Source of the DNA: JAUIAI01 sp049680625
Lineage (GTDB): Bacteria; Pseudomonadota; Gammaproteobacteria; Burkholderiales; Burkholderiaceae_E
Length of the DNA: 10,628 bases
NCBI GenBank assembly: GCA_049680625.1
Contig: JBAUID010000205.1
Coordinates: forward strand, 1-10,628
Direction: 5' to 3'
Below are positions 1 to 8,234 of this stretch, in pieces (position 1 is the first letter of the stretch; the number at the start of each line of letters is the position of its first letter). The position numbers were made by a program, and so were the translations under genes. The notes below the pieces were generated by a model. The model was not told the origin of the DNA. It worked only from the letters and a program-made list of their open reading frames with translations, and made no database searches.

Positions 1-55
1 CAGGCGCTCTTGAGCGGTTTGCTATGTAACGATTTGTGATACGGCGGCCTAAGGC
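1..55. other. Short non-coding end after the GYD gene
   Basis: These 55 bases follow the stop codon of the GYD-domain gene in the direction of transcription. I see no start codon with a ribosome-binding site and no stem followed by a T-run. A small inverted arrangement (CGCTC/GAGCG with only two bases between) lies at 5-16 but is too tight to be a good terminator hairpin. The end of the operon is therefore not visible here and could lie beyond the window. Confidence 0.5.
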
Positions 56-406
56 TCAACTGAATTTCTCGACCGAATCCCGATACCCGGTTTCGGTTTC
101 CGCAGCGATGCGCAGTGATTCTACAAAATCGTCGCCAGACATCAACGGGATTGCCTTGCAATACTTCGCCAGACCGAGAGAATCAGTCAGGTGCAGATTG
201 GCCGCCAGCGCTTTGTCATCGGGCATCTCGTAGATGTAGACCATGTCGTATTCACCGTAACTGCCGTATTGTGCGATCGGCTTGCCACCAAAATCGGCGA
301 TAGCAGCTCGGTGCACGGCCGCGCGGTCGCGCATTGCAGGGTGTTTGACCATGTCGGCCTTCTCGTCATTGTTGTATTTCACCAGGTACAGAACCAGACT
401 ACTCAT
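56..406 (-). CDS. GYD domain-containing protein
   Basis: A 116-residue soluble protein that resembles the GYD domain family, small alpha/beta proteins of unknown biochemical role. The fit rests on the hydrophobic first strand (residues 4-10, LVLYLVK), a helix around 22-38, the family-naming turn near 46-54 (QYGSYGEYD), a strand with an acidic tail (MVYIYEMPDDK, 55-65), and a second helix at about 65-83. No signal peptide or membrane segment is visible. The ATG at 406 has a GAGG ribosome-binding site seven bases upstream, which supports this start. The gene begins 34 bp after hyuB ends on the same strand and is probably the last visible gene of the hyuAB transcript. The tail beyond residue 95 is polar and charged. 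The function is unknown; an accessory or ligand-binding role for the HyuAB enzyme is only a guess from position. Confidence 0.85.
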   Translation of the reverse strand: MSSLVLYLVKYNNDEKADMVKHPAMRDRAAVHRAAIADFGGKPIAQYGSYGEYDMVYIYEMPDDKALAANLHLTDSLGLAKYCKAIPLMSGDDFVESLRIAAETETGYRDSVEKFS

Positions 407-440
407 GTTGTTTCCTCAGTGTGTGGTTATTGCTTGCGTT

Positions 441-2108
441 TCAACTCACGGTAACAAATCCCTGAGTTATGTCGTCGGATCTTAATAGTGCGGACCGCTG
501 TGCGGGCAATCCATACCCGCCGCCGCCGCCAGTGCGCACGACTAAAACGTCGTCACGCTGTAGGGTGAAGCCACACTTTGATGTCAGTGCGATTTTTTCG
601 TCACCACGAATAACCGTCATTGAAGCCAGAGCGCCCGGCTTGCCTCCCAGGATGCCGCGGGCCGGCGTTTTGAAACGATCGCTATAGGTAGCAAACTGAA
701 CGTTGTCCCGGGTAATGCGATATACCCGCGCGAAACCGAGTCCGCCGCGCTGCGCTCCGTCGCCACCAGAATCAGCCAGCAATGTATAGTCTTCAATTCT
801 CAGGAAGTCGTAATCCATCTCGAGGGCTTCAATCGGAATATTGGCGCAGTTGGACAGCGGACAATCCACCCCATCACAACCGTCATTGTCCGGACCAGCC
901 CCGTAGCCACCACCCAGGATTTCCAGGTAGATGTTGTAACCGTTTTCGCCAAGATGGCTTAAACAAACCGGAGTTGTAGAATCGAAGCCCTCAGCAATAA
1001 CCTGATTCGGTGCCACCTGAGACAGTGCCATCATCACCGCATTAAACACGCGATGGCTGGCCAGCAGCCGGGCCCGCACCGGCGCCGGACGACGCGGATT
1101 CAGAATACTGCCCAACGGCGCATCAACCTGAATCACCCGCGCAGCGCCATCGTTAAACGGAATATCCGGGTCGGTCAGTACCGACTTCGCACAGGCGATC
1201 GCTGCAGCAACCGTGGAAGCTACCGGGCAGTTCAAATAGGTGGCTACCTGCGGCGCTGAACCGTCGAACCGAATGCGCACATTGCTGCCGTCAATTTCAA
1301 CCTGGGTTTTAATGACAACGGGTTCGGTGCCAAGCCCGTCATCATCAAGCGCGGCGTCAGCCGTGTAAATGCCATTGGGCAACTTATCAATAGCTGCCCG
1401 CATGCGGCGCTCTGAGTAATTAAGCATTTCGTCCATCGCCGCACCGAGTTGCCCGACGCCGTACTTATTGGCCAACGAACGGACCCGCCGCGCGCCGATG
1501 GAATTGGCCGCAAACTGGGCGTTAATGTCACCGATGGTCGCTTCTGGCATGCGCACATTGGCAGCGATCATGCGCTCGAACGGGCCACCGTTCCAGTCGT
1601 GATCCAGGTTGTATCGGGTCGGCGGGAAAATAAGCCCTTCCTGGTGAACGTCACCCGCCTGTGGGTTTAAACCCGGTGCCCCGCCGCCAAGATCGATGTG
1701 ATGAGCCACAGTAGCGATGAATGCGACAAGTTGTTTGTCGACAAAAACCGGCGTGAAAATAAAGATGTCCGGCACGTGTTGACCATTGCTGAACGGATCA
1801 TTGCTGATCAGGAAATCGCGTTCGCCAAGTGTTTCGGGTGGAAACAAGGCAAGACACGGCGCCAGCGTCTGCGATATTGAGCCCAATTGAATGGCAGTCA
1901 ATTCGGCCTGTGCGACAACCTGCCCGGTGGCGTTAATAATTGCGGCTGAGCAGTCCTGAGCTTCACGGACAATTGGTGAGTGAGCGGACCGAATCAGCTT
2001 CACCCCCATTTCGTAGGTCGCAGCAATCAGCGCCTGATTGATAATCGCCTGGTCAACACGATTAACACTGTTGACTTCATTGACGCGCAAAACTTGAGGG
2101 TCAGACAT
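441..2108 (-). CDS. hyuB: Hydantoinase B/oxoprolinase family subunit (HyuB)
   Basis: A 555-residue cytoplasmic protein of the HyuB family, the partner of HyuA in ATP-dependent enzymes that either open cyclic amides (N-methylhydantoin, 5-oxoproline, caprolactam) or carboxylate ketones (acetone and acetophenone carboxylases). Family hallmarks are NDPFSNGQHVPD (103-114), the histidine pair in AHHIDLGGGAPG (135-146), QEGLIFPP (156-163), the DSGGDGAQRGGLG block (446-458) and the glycine-rich end RTGGGGGYG (525-533). The length fits a separate B subunit, not the fused 5-oxoprolinase of about 1,200-1,300 residues. The ATG at 2108 lies three bases after the hyuA stop, and its GAGG ribosome-binding site (2117-2120) sits inside the hyuA 3' end, so translation is probably coupled. 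The substrate cannot be read from the sequence; the name gives the family, not a proven reaction. Confidence 0.93.
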   Translation of the reverse strand: MSDPQVLRVNEVNSVNRVDQAIINQALIAATYEMGVKLIRSAHSPIVREAQDCSAAIINATGQVVAQAELTAIQLGSISQTLAPCLALFPPETLGERDFLISNDPFSNGQHVPDIFIFTPVFVDKQLVAFIATVAHHIDLGGGAPGLNPQAGDVHQEGLIFPPTRYNLDHDWNGGPFERMIAANVRMPEATIGDINAQFAANSIGARRVRSLANKYGVGQLGAAMDEMLNYSERRMRAAIDKLPNGIYTADAALDDDGLGTEPVVIKTQVEIDGSNVRIRFDGSAPQVATYLNCPVASTVAAAIACAKSVLTDPDIPFNDGAARVIQVDAPLGSILNPRRPAPVRARLLASHRVFNAVMMALSQVAPNQVIAEGFDSTTPVCLSHLGENGYNIYLEILGGGYGAGPDNDGCDGVDCPLSNCANIPIEALEMDYDFLRIEDYTLLADSGGDGAQRGGLGFARVYRITRDNVQFATYSDRFKTPARGILGGKPGALASMTVIRGDEKIALTSKCGFTLQRDDVLVVRTGGGGGYGLPAQRSALLRSDDITQGFVTVS

Positions 2109-2111
2109 TGT

Positions 2112-4166
2112 TCAGGCCTCGTACTGCATTAGTAAATTTCCGGCATCGTCGCGCTGTACTGACCAGCCCGGTGGCACGTAAACCGTTGAGGTGCCATCTT
2201 CAATGAGTATTGGCCCGTCGAGCGCTTGTTCGTTCGCTTGTTTGTTGTTACCCGGGATATTCTTGCGGCTTCGTAACTGGCAACGATGCACCCGACCGGC
2301 TTCGGTCAAGTCGATTATTGCCACTTGGGTTGGCGAGTCTGCGCCTGCCGGCCCCCGATCGTCATTATCTAATGGCAGCCGTGGAGATCTATCCGAAACG
2401 GCACGGGCGGCCACCCGAAAAGTGACAATTTCGACCGGTTTTTCCGGTGGTTTGGAAAACTCAAAAACCCGGCGATGTGCATCAGAAAACGCGGTTGATA
2501 TCCGCTCAAGCGTCAATGTTGCATCGCTGTCCGTAAATGGCACGGATACTTCAAACGCCTGGCCAACGTATCGCATCTCAAGCGTTGTTTCGAAACTCAA
2601 CGCCGCGCTCACCCCCTGGGAACGCAAAAACTCACCGGCATGAGCACGTAGTGTCGCGACGATAGACTGAATCTTTTCGCTCGAAGCATCATTGAGCAAC
2701 ACCCGTTCACTTTGACTGCGATAAACAATGTAATCAGACACCAGCAATCCCTGAGCCGAGAGAACACCGGCAAAATTTGGCACCAGGATTTTTCGAATAC
2801 CCAATTCCTGTGCAACGCGGGCGGCATGTAAGCCACCAGCACCACCAAAAGGCACCAGGACAAAATCACGCGGATCATGGCCACGCTCGGTTGATACCTG
2901 CTGAATGGCGCGCACAATATTTGCCTCGGCGACACGAATCGTGGCATCAGCCATCTCGGGCAACGACAGTTCCAGTTGAGCAGCCAACGGCTCGAACACC
3001 CGGTGGGCCGCATCCACATCAACCGCCATCGTGCCGCCAAGAAAAGACTTGGCTTGTAACGAGCCACGAATCAGGTGGGCATCGGTAACCGTAGGTTGCC
3101 TGCCGCCCCGTCCGTAACTGGCCGGTCCCGGCAAAGCCCCGGCCGACTGCGGGCCAACCCGCAACAAGCCGCCATCGTCCACCCAGGCGATCGAACCGCC
3201 ACCAGCGCCAACAGTGGCAATATCAATGACGGGGGTTCTTACAGGCAAACCGTCAATCCGCGTTTGCGAGGCCATTTGTACCGCGCCGTCGACAATCAGG
3301 GATACATCCGTACTGGTGCCGCCCATGTCCAGGGTGATGATATTGCCAAGGCCAGCCGACATAGCTGCCCCCACGGCCCCGACAACCCCTGCCGCCGGCC
3401 CTGAATACAGCGCCGCAACTGCGTTACGCGCCATGGTTTTTGCCGGTACGCGCCCCCCGTTGGACTGCATCACACTGAAGTGACCACGGAAACCGCGATC
3501 ATGAATAATCTGTTCCAGTCGGGTCAGATAACCGTCGATTGTCGGCTGGACATAAGCAGCCAGCACAGTCGTACAGGCGCGTTCGTACTCACGAAACTCG
3601 GGCGCGACATCACACGAGCAGGTAATCGGCAGGCCGGGAGCAATCGCTGCGACCAGTTTGCGAACCTGGTGCTCGTGCGCGGGTTCGATATAACTATTTA
3701 AAAGACAAATCGCCACCGCCTCAAACGGCGCAGAGGCCAGAAATTCGCTAATGCGCGCTGACATCGTGGCCGCATCGATCACAGTGACAACCCGACCATC
3801 GGCGCCAATTCGCTCATCCACTTCGAAAACCCGGGAGCGTTTTACCAGTGGTTCTGGTTTCCGATAATTAAGATCGTATATCGAGCTGCGATCGTGGCGC
3901 TGCAAAGCAAATAAATCACGCGTGCCACGCGTAACCAGCACACCGACAAGTGCACCTTTTCGTTCCAATACTGCATTGGTGGCCACGGTCGAACCGTGGA
4001 TCAACTCGGTAACGTCGCCAAGATCCAGCCCAGCGGCATCAATCGCATTGATGGCGCCGATCTCGGGAGCATCTGGCGTACTTGGCACTTTGGCAACCGA
4101 AACCTGGTTGCCACGAACCACAACTAAGTCTGTGAATGTACCGCCAACTTCAATACCGACCCGCAT
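2112..4166 (-). CDS. hyuA: Hydantoinase A/oxoprolinase family subunit (HyuA)
   Basis: A 684-residue subunit with the ATP-binding actin-like fold of the HyuA family. It is expected to phosphorylate the substrate, or in carboxylase relatives to activate it, while working with HyuB. Visible marks are the N-terminal nucleotide-binding loop VGGTFTD (7-13), HGSTVATNAVLERKGA (58-72), the second phosphate loop DMGGTSTD (280-287), VGAGGGSIAWVD (319-330), VGPQSAGALPGP (337-348) and VPFGGAGGLHA (438-448). The C-terminal domain ends in the typical VPPGW segment (664-668). Where most family members I know read GPACYG, this protein has GPASYG, with serine at residue 350. The frame is open upstream to GTG/ATG codons at 4199/4196, but no ribosome-binding site precedes them. 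ATG 4166 has AAGGGA six bases upstream and gives the usual MRVGIEVGGTFTD start. A gap of 105 bp separates it from prpF. Confidence 0.93.
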   Translation of the reverse strand: MRVGIEVGGTFTDLVVVRGNQVSVAKVPSTPDAPEIGAINAIDAAGLDLGDVTELIHGSTVATNAVLERKGALVGVLVTRGTRDLFALQRHDRSSIYDLNYRKPEPLVKRSRVFEVDERIGADGRVVTVIDAATMSARISEFLASAPFEAVAICLLNSYIEPAHEHQVRKLVAAIAPGLPITCSCDVAPEFREYERACTTVLAAYVQPTIDGYLTRLEQIIHDRGFRGHFSVMQSNGGRVPAKTMARNAVAALYSGPAAGVVGAVGAAMSAGLGNIITLDMGGTSTDVSLIVDGAVQMASQTRIDGLPVRTPVIDIATVGAGGGSIAWVDDGGLLRVGPQSAGALPGPASYGRGGRQPTVTDAHLIRGSLQAKSFLGGTMAVDVDAAHRVFEPLAAQLELSLPEMADATIRVAEANIVRAIQQVSTERGHDPRDFVLVPFGGAGGLHAARVAQELGIRKILVPNFAGVLSAQGLLVSDYIVYRSQSERVLLNDASSEKIQSIVATLRAHAGEFLRSQGVSAALSFETTLEMRYVGQAFEVSVPFTDSDATLTLERISTAFSDAHRRVFEFSKPPEKPVEIVTFRVAARAVSDRSPRLPLDNDDRGPAGADSPTQVAIIDLTEAGRVHRCQLRSRKNIPGNNKQANEQALDGPILIEDGTSTVYVPPGWSVQRDDAGNLLMQYEA

Positions 4167-4172
4167 CCCGCT

Positions 4173-4178
4173 TCCCTT
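4173..4178 (-). promoter_or_regulatory. Ribosome-binding site deciding the hyuA start
   Basis: On the minus strand AAGGGA lies six bases before ATG 4166. The alternative upstream starts at 4199 (GTG) and 4196 (ATG) have no purine-rich motif at a suitable distance, so this site favours the shorter HyuA. Confidence 0.7.
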
Positions 4179-4271
4179 TGACGTGGCCACTTGCATCACT
4201 TGCGTGGCGTCTTTGGTGCCTATTCGTGCGGAGTCTGTGCTCCTGACTAATACAACGAGGTAGAAGAGGCC

Positions 4272-5444
4272 TCACTTATCCGGCACCCGAACAAACCCCT
4301 CCATCAGCACACGCGCGCTGCGACTCATGACCACTTTTTCAACTGACCAGGCACCGTCGGATTCACTGGCAACCGCGCCAACTTTCAGCGTGCCGGACGG
4401 ATGGCCAAAAGTCACGGACTCCAGTTTGCCCCCACCCGCGGCAAGGTTCACCAGGGTGCCGGGGATTGCCGCAGCGCTGGCGATGGCCACAGCAGCCGTA
4501 CCCATCATCGCATGATGTAATTTACCCATCGACATGGCGCGACAATTCACATCAATTTGCTTTGCGCTGATCGCTTTTCCGCTCGACGCAAAGTAATCCT
4601 TTGGTGGCGCGCAGAATGCGACTTTTGGCGTATGTTGCCGTGTCGCGGCCTCGCTGACGTCTTTGATCAAGCCCATGCGTACAGCGCCATGAGCGCGGAT
4701 CGTTTCGAACTTCTTTAGCGCTGCCGGGTCACCGTTGATTGCTTCTTGCAGTTCGGTACCGTCGTAACCGAGATCACCGGCGTTCATAAAAACCGTGGGT
4801 ATTCCGGCATTGATCATTGTGACCACAAACGTACCGATACCCGGCACTTCTAATTCATCCGTCAGGTTACCGGTGGGGAACACCGCTTCACCGGCATCAA
4901 TTGGGCTGACAAACTCAACCGGCACCTCAGCTGCTGGAAAGGTCACCCCGTCCAGTTCGAAGTCTCCGGTCTCCTGCACTTGCCCATTGGTGATCGGTAC
5001 CTGGTTGACAATTGTCTTGCCGATATTTTTCTGCCAGATTCGCACATGACAAATACCGTTTTCGGGAATACGGGCTGGATCAATAAGGCCGTTGGCAACG
5101 GCAAAAGCCCCCACCGCTGAACTCAAGTTACCGCAATTACCCGACCAGTCAACAAAAGCCGTGTCGATCGATACCTGGCCGAACAAGTAGTCGATATCGT
5201 GATCGGGTTGATCACTGCGGGACAAAATCACGGTTTTGGATGTGCTTGAGGTCGCACCACCCATGCCATCGGTATGCTTGCCGTACGGGTCCGGGCTGCC
5301 AATTACGCGCATTAACAATTTATCGCGGGCTTCACCCGGCACCCGGGCAGCTTGCGGCAAGTCATCCAGCTTAAAGAAAACACCTTTGCTGGTGCCACCC
5401 CGCATATAGGTCGCGGGAATCCTGATTTGGGGAAGTGAAGACAT
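4272..5444 (-). CDS. prpF: 2-methylaconitate cis-trans isomerase PrpF
   Basis: A 390-residue member of the PrpF family (diaminopimelate epimerase-like fold). PrpF isomerises the 2-methylaconitate released by AcnD so that the methylcitrate cycle can continue. The N-terminal signature ATYMRGGTSKGVFF (11-24) and the blocks GSPDPYGKHTDGMGGATSSTSK (49-70, shown to Lys70), DWSGNCGNL (99-107), INAGIPTVFMNAGDLGY and SMGKLHHAMMGTAAVA are all present. Lys70 and Cys104 match by context the Lys73 and Cys107 described as catalytic in the Shewanella oneidensis enzyme, so the active site looks intact. The ATG at 5444 has AGGG eight bases upstream. A TTG codon at 5465 would add seven residues but lacks a ribosome-binding site. 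The gene starts 24 bp after acnD, as in typical acnD-prpF pairs. Relatives act as oxalomesaconate tautomerases or methylitaconate isomerases, but pairing with acnD favours PrpF. Confidence 0.95.
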   Translation of the reverse strand: MSSLPQIRIPATYMRGGTSKGVFFKLDDLPQAARVPGEARDKLLMRVIGSPDPYGKHTDGMGGATSSTSKTVILSRSDQPDHDIDYLFGQVSIDTAFVDWSGNCGNLSSAVGAFAVANGLIDPARIPENGICHVRIWQKNIGKTIVNQVPITNGQVQETGDFELDGVTFPAAEVPVEFVSPIDAGEAVFPTGNLTDELEVPGIGTFVVTMINAGIPTVFMNAGDLGYDGTELQEAINGDPAALKKFETIRAHGAVRMGLIKDVSEAATRQHTPKVAFCAPPKDYFASSGKAISAKQIDVNCRAMSMGKLHHAMMGTAAVAIASAAAIPGTLVNLAAGGGKLESVTFGHPSGTLKVGAVASESDGAWSVEKVVMSRSARVLMEGFVRVPDK

Positions 5445-5452
5445 TTTAAAAA

Positions 5453-5457
5453 CCCTG
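5453..5457 (-). promoter_or_regulatory. Ribosome-binding site deciding the prpF start
   Basis: CAGGG on the minus strand ends eight bases before ATG 5444. It lies downstream of the alternative TTG at 5465, so it can serve only the ATG and supports the 390-residue PrpF. Confidence 0.65.
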
Positions 5458-5468
5458 CTAAGCAAAAA

Positions 5469-8093
5469 TTAGGCGGTAGTGGACGACAGAAAGTCCTGTG
5501 CAAAACGTTGCAATACGCCGCCGGCTGAATAGACACGAACTTCCTCGGCCGTATCAACACGACAGGTAACGGGTATTTCAATCCGCTCGCCATTGACACG
5601 GTGAACAACAACCGTCAGCTGTCCCAGAGGGACCACGTCGCCAATAACGTCGAAGATTTCTGTGCCGTCTATTGCGTAGGTCTCACGGGTTTCGCCGCTT
5701 TTAAACTGCAACGGCAACACACCCATCCCCACGAGGTTGGTGCGGTGAATGCGCTCAAATCCTTCAGCAATGATGGCTTCAACCCCGGCTAAGCGCACCC
5801 CTTTGGCTGCCCAATCACGGGAGGAGCCCTGGCCGTAATCGGCACCGGCTACGATACACAGCGGCTGTTTGCGATTCATATAGGTTTCAATGGCTTCCCA
5901 CATGCGCATCTGCTCACCGTCTGGCTCTACCCGGGCCAGAGAACCCTGAACGACTTCACCGTTTTCGTCGCGGCACATTTCATTGAGCAGTTTCGGATTT
6001 GCAAACGTTGCGCGCTGCGCCGTCAGGTGATCACCACGGTGGGTAGCATAGGAATTGAAATCTTCTTCCGGCACACCCATTTTAGTAAGGTATTCACCCG
6101 CAGCACTGGACGCCAGGATCGCGTTTGACGGCGACAGGTGATCGGTAGTGATGTTGTCACCCAGCACCGCCAGTGGCCGCATGCCTTTAAGCGTGCACTC
6201 ACCTGCCAAAGCACCCTCCCAATACGGCGGACGACGAATGTAAGTGCTTTTTTCGCGCCAGTCGTACAACGGGCTCTTCGAACGCGCAATGGTGCCAAGG
6301 TCAAACATCGGTATGTAGACTTTCCGAAACTGTTCAGGCTTGACGAATTCCGCAACTATTGCGTCGATCTCTTCGTCGCTGGGCCAGATGTCTTTCAGCG
6401 TAATCGGCTTACCGGTTTCATCGATGCCAAGTGCATCTTGTTCGATATCGAAGCGTACCGTTCCGGCGATGGCGTAGGCAACAACCAGGGGCGGTGATGC
6501 CAGGAAGGCTTGCTTCGCATACGGGTGGATCCGCCCGTCAAAGTTACGATTACCGGACAAAACAGCCGTGGCATAGAGATCGCGGTCGATAACCTCCTGC
6601 TGGATTACTGGGTCCAGTGCGCCAGACATACCATTACACGTAGTACAGGCGTAAGCAACAATACCAAAGCCGAGCTTCTCCATCTCGGTCAGCAGCCCGG
6701 CTTCTTCAAGGTATAACTTGGCCACCTTAGAACCCGGTGCAAAAGATGACTTAACCCACGGCTTGCGAATCAGCCCCAGTTTGTTGGCATTGCGCGCGAT
6801 CAAACCAGCGGCAACCACGTTACGTGGATTAGACGTATTGGTGCACGAAGTAATGGCCGCAATAATGACCGCGCCATCGGGCATTTTCCCGTCAGCCTCT
6901 TGTGCACGCGCTTCATCCAGGTTGCCAGCGATGCCACGTTCAGCCAGCGCCGAGGTCGGCAAACGACGGTGTGGGCTCGACGGGCCAGCCATAGTGCGCG
7001 CGACGGTCGACAAATCAAATTCAAGCACGCGTTCATAATTGACCTGGGCCAGGTCATCCGCCCAAAGGCCGGTAGTCTTGGCGTAAGTCTCAACCAGTTT
7101 AACCTGCTCAGCCTCGCGCCCGGTCAGTTTCAGATAGTCAATGGTCTGCTGATCGATGTAGAACATACCGGCCGAGGCGCCATACTCTGGGGTCATGTTC
7201 GAGATCGTCGCCCGGTCTCCGATAGTCAACCTGGCCGTACCCTCACCGAAGAACTCGAGATAGGCTGACACAACTCTTTCCGCGCGAAGAAATTCAGTGA
7301 TCGCCAGCACGATATCGGTTGCGGTAATACCAGGCTTGCGCTGACCAGTCAGGCGGACACCAATAATTTCGGGCAAACGCATCATCGTCGGGCGGCCCAG
7401 CATCACGGTTTCCGCCTCGAGCCCACCCACGCCGATTGCGATCACTCCCAGGGCATCAACATGGGGTGTATGCGAGTCGGTACCGACGCAGGTATCCGGG
7501 AAGGCAACACCGTTGCGGCTCTGGACTACCGGCGACATTTTCTCCAGATTGATCTGGTGCATGATGCCATTACCAGCGGGTATCACATCAACATTGTCAA
7601 AAGCTGTTTTGGTCCATTCGATAAAGTGAAAACGGTCTTCATTTCGCCGGTCTTCAATGGCGCGGTTTTTCTCAAAAGCGTCCGGATCAAAACCTGCCGC
7701 CTCAACTGCGAGCGAGTGGTCAACAATCAGCTGGGTCGGCACAACCGGGTTCACTTTTGCCGGATCGCCACCCTGGTCGGCAATCGCATCACGCAAGCCG
7801 GCGAGATCAACCAGAGCGGTCTGACCCAGGATGTCGTGACAGACAACCCGCGCCGGATACCAGGGGAAATCCAGATCGCGCCGGACTTCGATTATTTGCT
7901 TCAGTGCATCGGTCAGTTCGGACGGCTCGCAGCACCGAACCAGCTGCTCGGCCAGCACCCGCGATGTGTATGGCAGCCTGGCATAGGCGCCGGGTGCAAT
8001 GTCTTCCACGGCAGCCCGGGTATCGAAGTAGTCGAGGTCGGTGCCGGGTAGGTTTTTTCGGTATCGGGTGTTTTCAGTACTTTGCGTGTTCAT
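5469..8093 (-). CDS. acnD: Fe/S-dependent 2-methylcitrate dehydratase AcnD
   Basis: An 874-residue aconitase-family enzyme that dehydrates 2-methylcitrate to 2-methylaconitate in propionate catabolism, working with PrpF. The three cysteines expected to hold the [4Fe-4S] cluster are visible: Cys417 in TSCTNTS, and Cys483 and Cys486 in ACTTCNG. Other conserved stretches are NRAIEDRRNEDRFHF (143-157), GTDSHTPHVDALGV (204-217), GDNITTDHLSPS (645-656) and, in the C-terminal swivel domain, DYGQGSSRDWAAKG (752-765). The subfamily is AcnD and not housekeeping AcnA/AcnB, judged by SHTPHVDALG in place of SHTTMINGLG, by ATHRGDHLTAQRATF (683-697), and by the adjacent prpF. The length matches the family. 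ATG 8093 has GGTGA seven bases upstream. The gene begins 141 bp after the hydratase gene and may have its own promoter. Some activity on citrate or other branched tricarboxylates is possible. Confidence 0.95.
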   Translation of the reverse strand: MNTQSTENTRYRKNLPGTDLDYFDTRAAVEDIAPGAYARLPYTSRVLAEQLVRCCEPSELTDALKQIIEVRRDLDFPWYPARVVCHDILGQTALVDLAGLRDAIADQGGDPAKVNPVVPTQLIVDHSLAVEAAGFDPDAFEKNRAIEDRRNEDRFHFIEWTKTAFDNVDVIPAGNGIMHQINLEKMSPVVQSRNGVAFPDTCVGTDSHTPHVDALGVIAIGVGGLEAETVMLGRPTMMRLPEIIGVRLTGQRKPGITATDIVLAITEFLRAERVVSAYLEFFGEGTARLTIGDRATISNMTPEYGASAGMFYIDQQTIDYLKLTGREAEQVKLVETYAKTTGLWADDLAQVNYERVLEFDLSTVARTMAGPSSPHRRLPTSALAERGIAGNLDEARAQEADGKMPDGAVIIAAITSCTNTSNPRNVVAAGLIARNANKLGLIRKPWVKSSFAPGSKVAKLYLEEAGLLTEMEKLGFGIVAYACTTCNGMSGALDPVIQQEVIDRDLYATAVLSGNRNFDGRIHPYAKQAFLASPPLVVAYAIAGTVRFDIEQDALGIDETGKPITLKDIWPSDEEIDAIVAEFVKPEQFRKVYIPMFDLGTIARSKSPLYDWREKSTYIRRPPYWEGALAGECTLKGMRPLAVLGDNITTDHLSPSNAILASSAAGEYLTKMGVPEEDFNSYATHRGDHLTAQRATFANPKLLNEMCRDENGEVVQGSLARVEPDGEQMRMWEAIETYMNRKQPLCIVAGADYGQGSSRDWAAKGVRLAGVEAIIAEGFERIHRTNLVGMGVLPLQFKSGETRETYAIDGTEIFDVIGDVVPLGQLTVVVHRVNGERIEIPVTCRVDTAEEVRVYSAGGVLQRFAQDFLSSTTA

Positions 8094-8234
8094 CAGTTTG
8101 TCACCAGGAATTGCTCACTTCGAAGCCAATCTTACACCGGACAGTTCGCCGCGAATGTGCCGCAGATGTAGCCCTATTGCATGGCAATGATGCTGACCGC
8201 TACTATCCAGAACCAGTCCAAACCTTTGACTGAA
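8094..8234 (-). promoter_or_regulatory. Leader region upstream of acnD
   Basis: This 141-bp gap is the second longest between the six metabolic genes' neighbours and is long enough for a promoter. No convincing -35/-10 pair is visible. The only notable symmetry is ATTGC-CAT-GCAAT on the minus strand at 8176-8188, listed separately. No terminator hairpin with a T-run follows the hydratase gene, so read-through from upstream also remains possible. Confidence 0.35.
8176..8188. promoter_or_regulatory. Possible operator upstream of acnD
   Basis: A 13-bp inverted repeat with perfect five-base arms, ATTGC and GCAAT, around a three-base centre. It lies about 80 bp before the acnD start codon, where a regulator could bind. 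Palindromes of the ATTG...CAAT type are used by some GntR-family regulators, including those of prp operons as I recall, but a match of this length can arise by chance and no regulator gene is in the window. Confidence 0.22.

Noticed and set aside
2191..2643. Open frame of 150 codons on the plus strand
   Set aside because: It is antisense to the 3' part of hyuA and shows low-complexity composition with no family resemblance.
4230..4243. Hairpin GGAG/CTCC between prpF and hyuA as a terminator
   Set aside because: The stem is only four bases and there is no T-run on either strand, so it does not support termination between the two genes.
7461..8051. Open frame of 196 codons on the plus strand
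   Set aside because: It lies wholly inside acnD on the opposite strand, has no recognisable motifs, and acnD is a full-length, strongly conserved gene.
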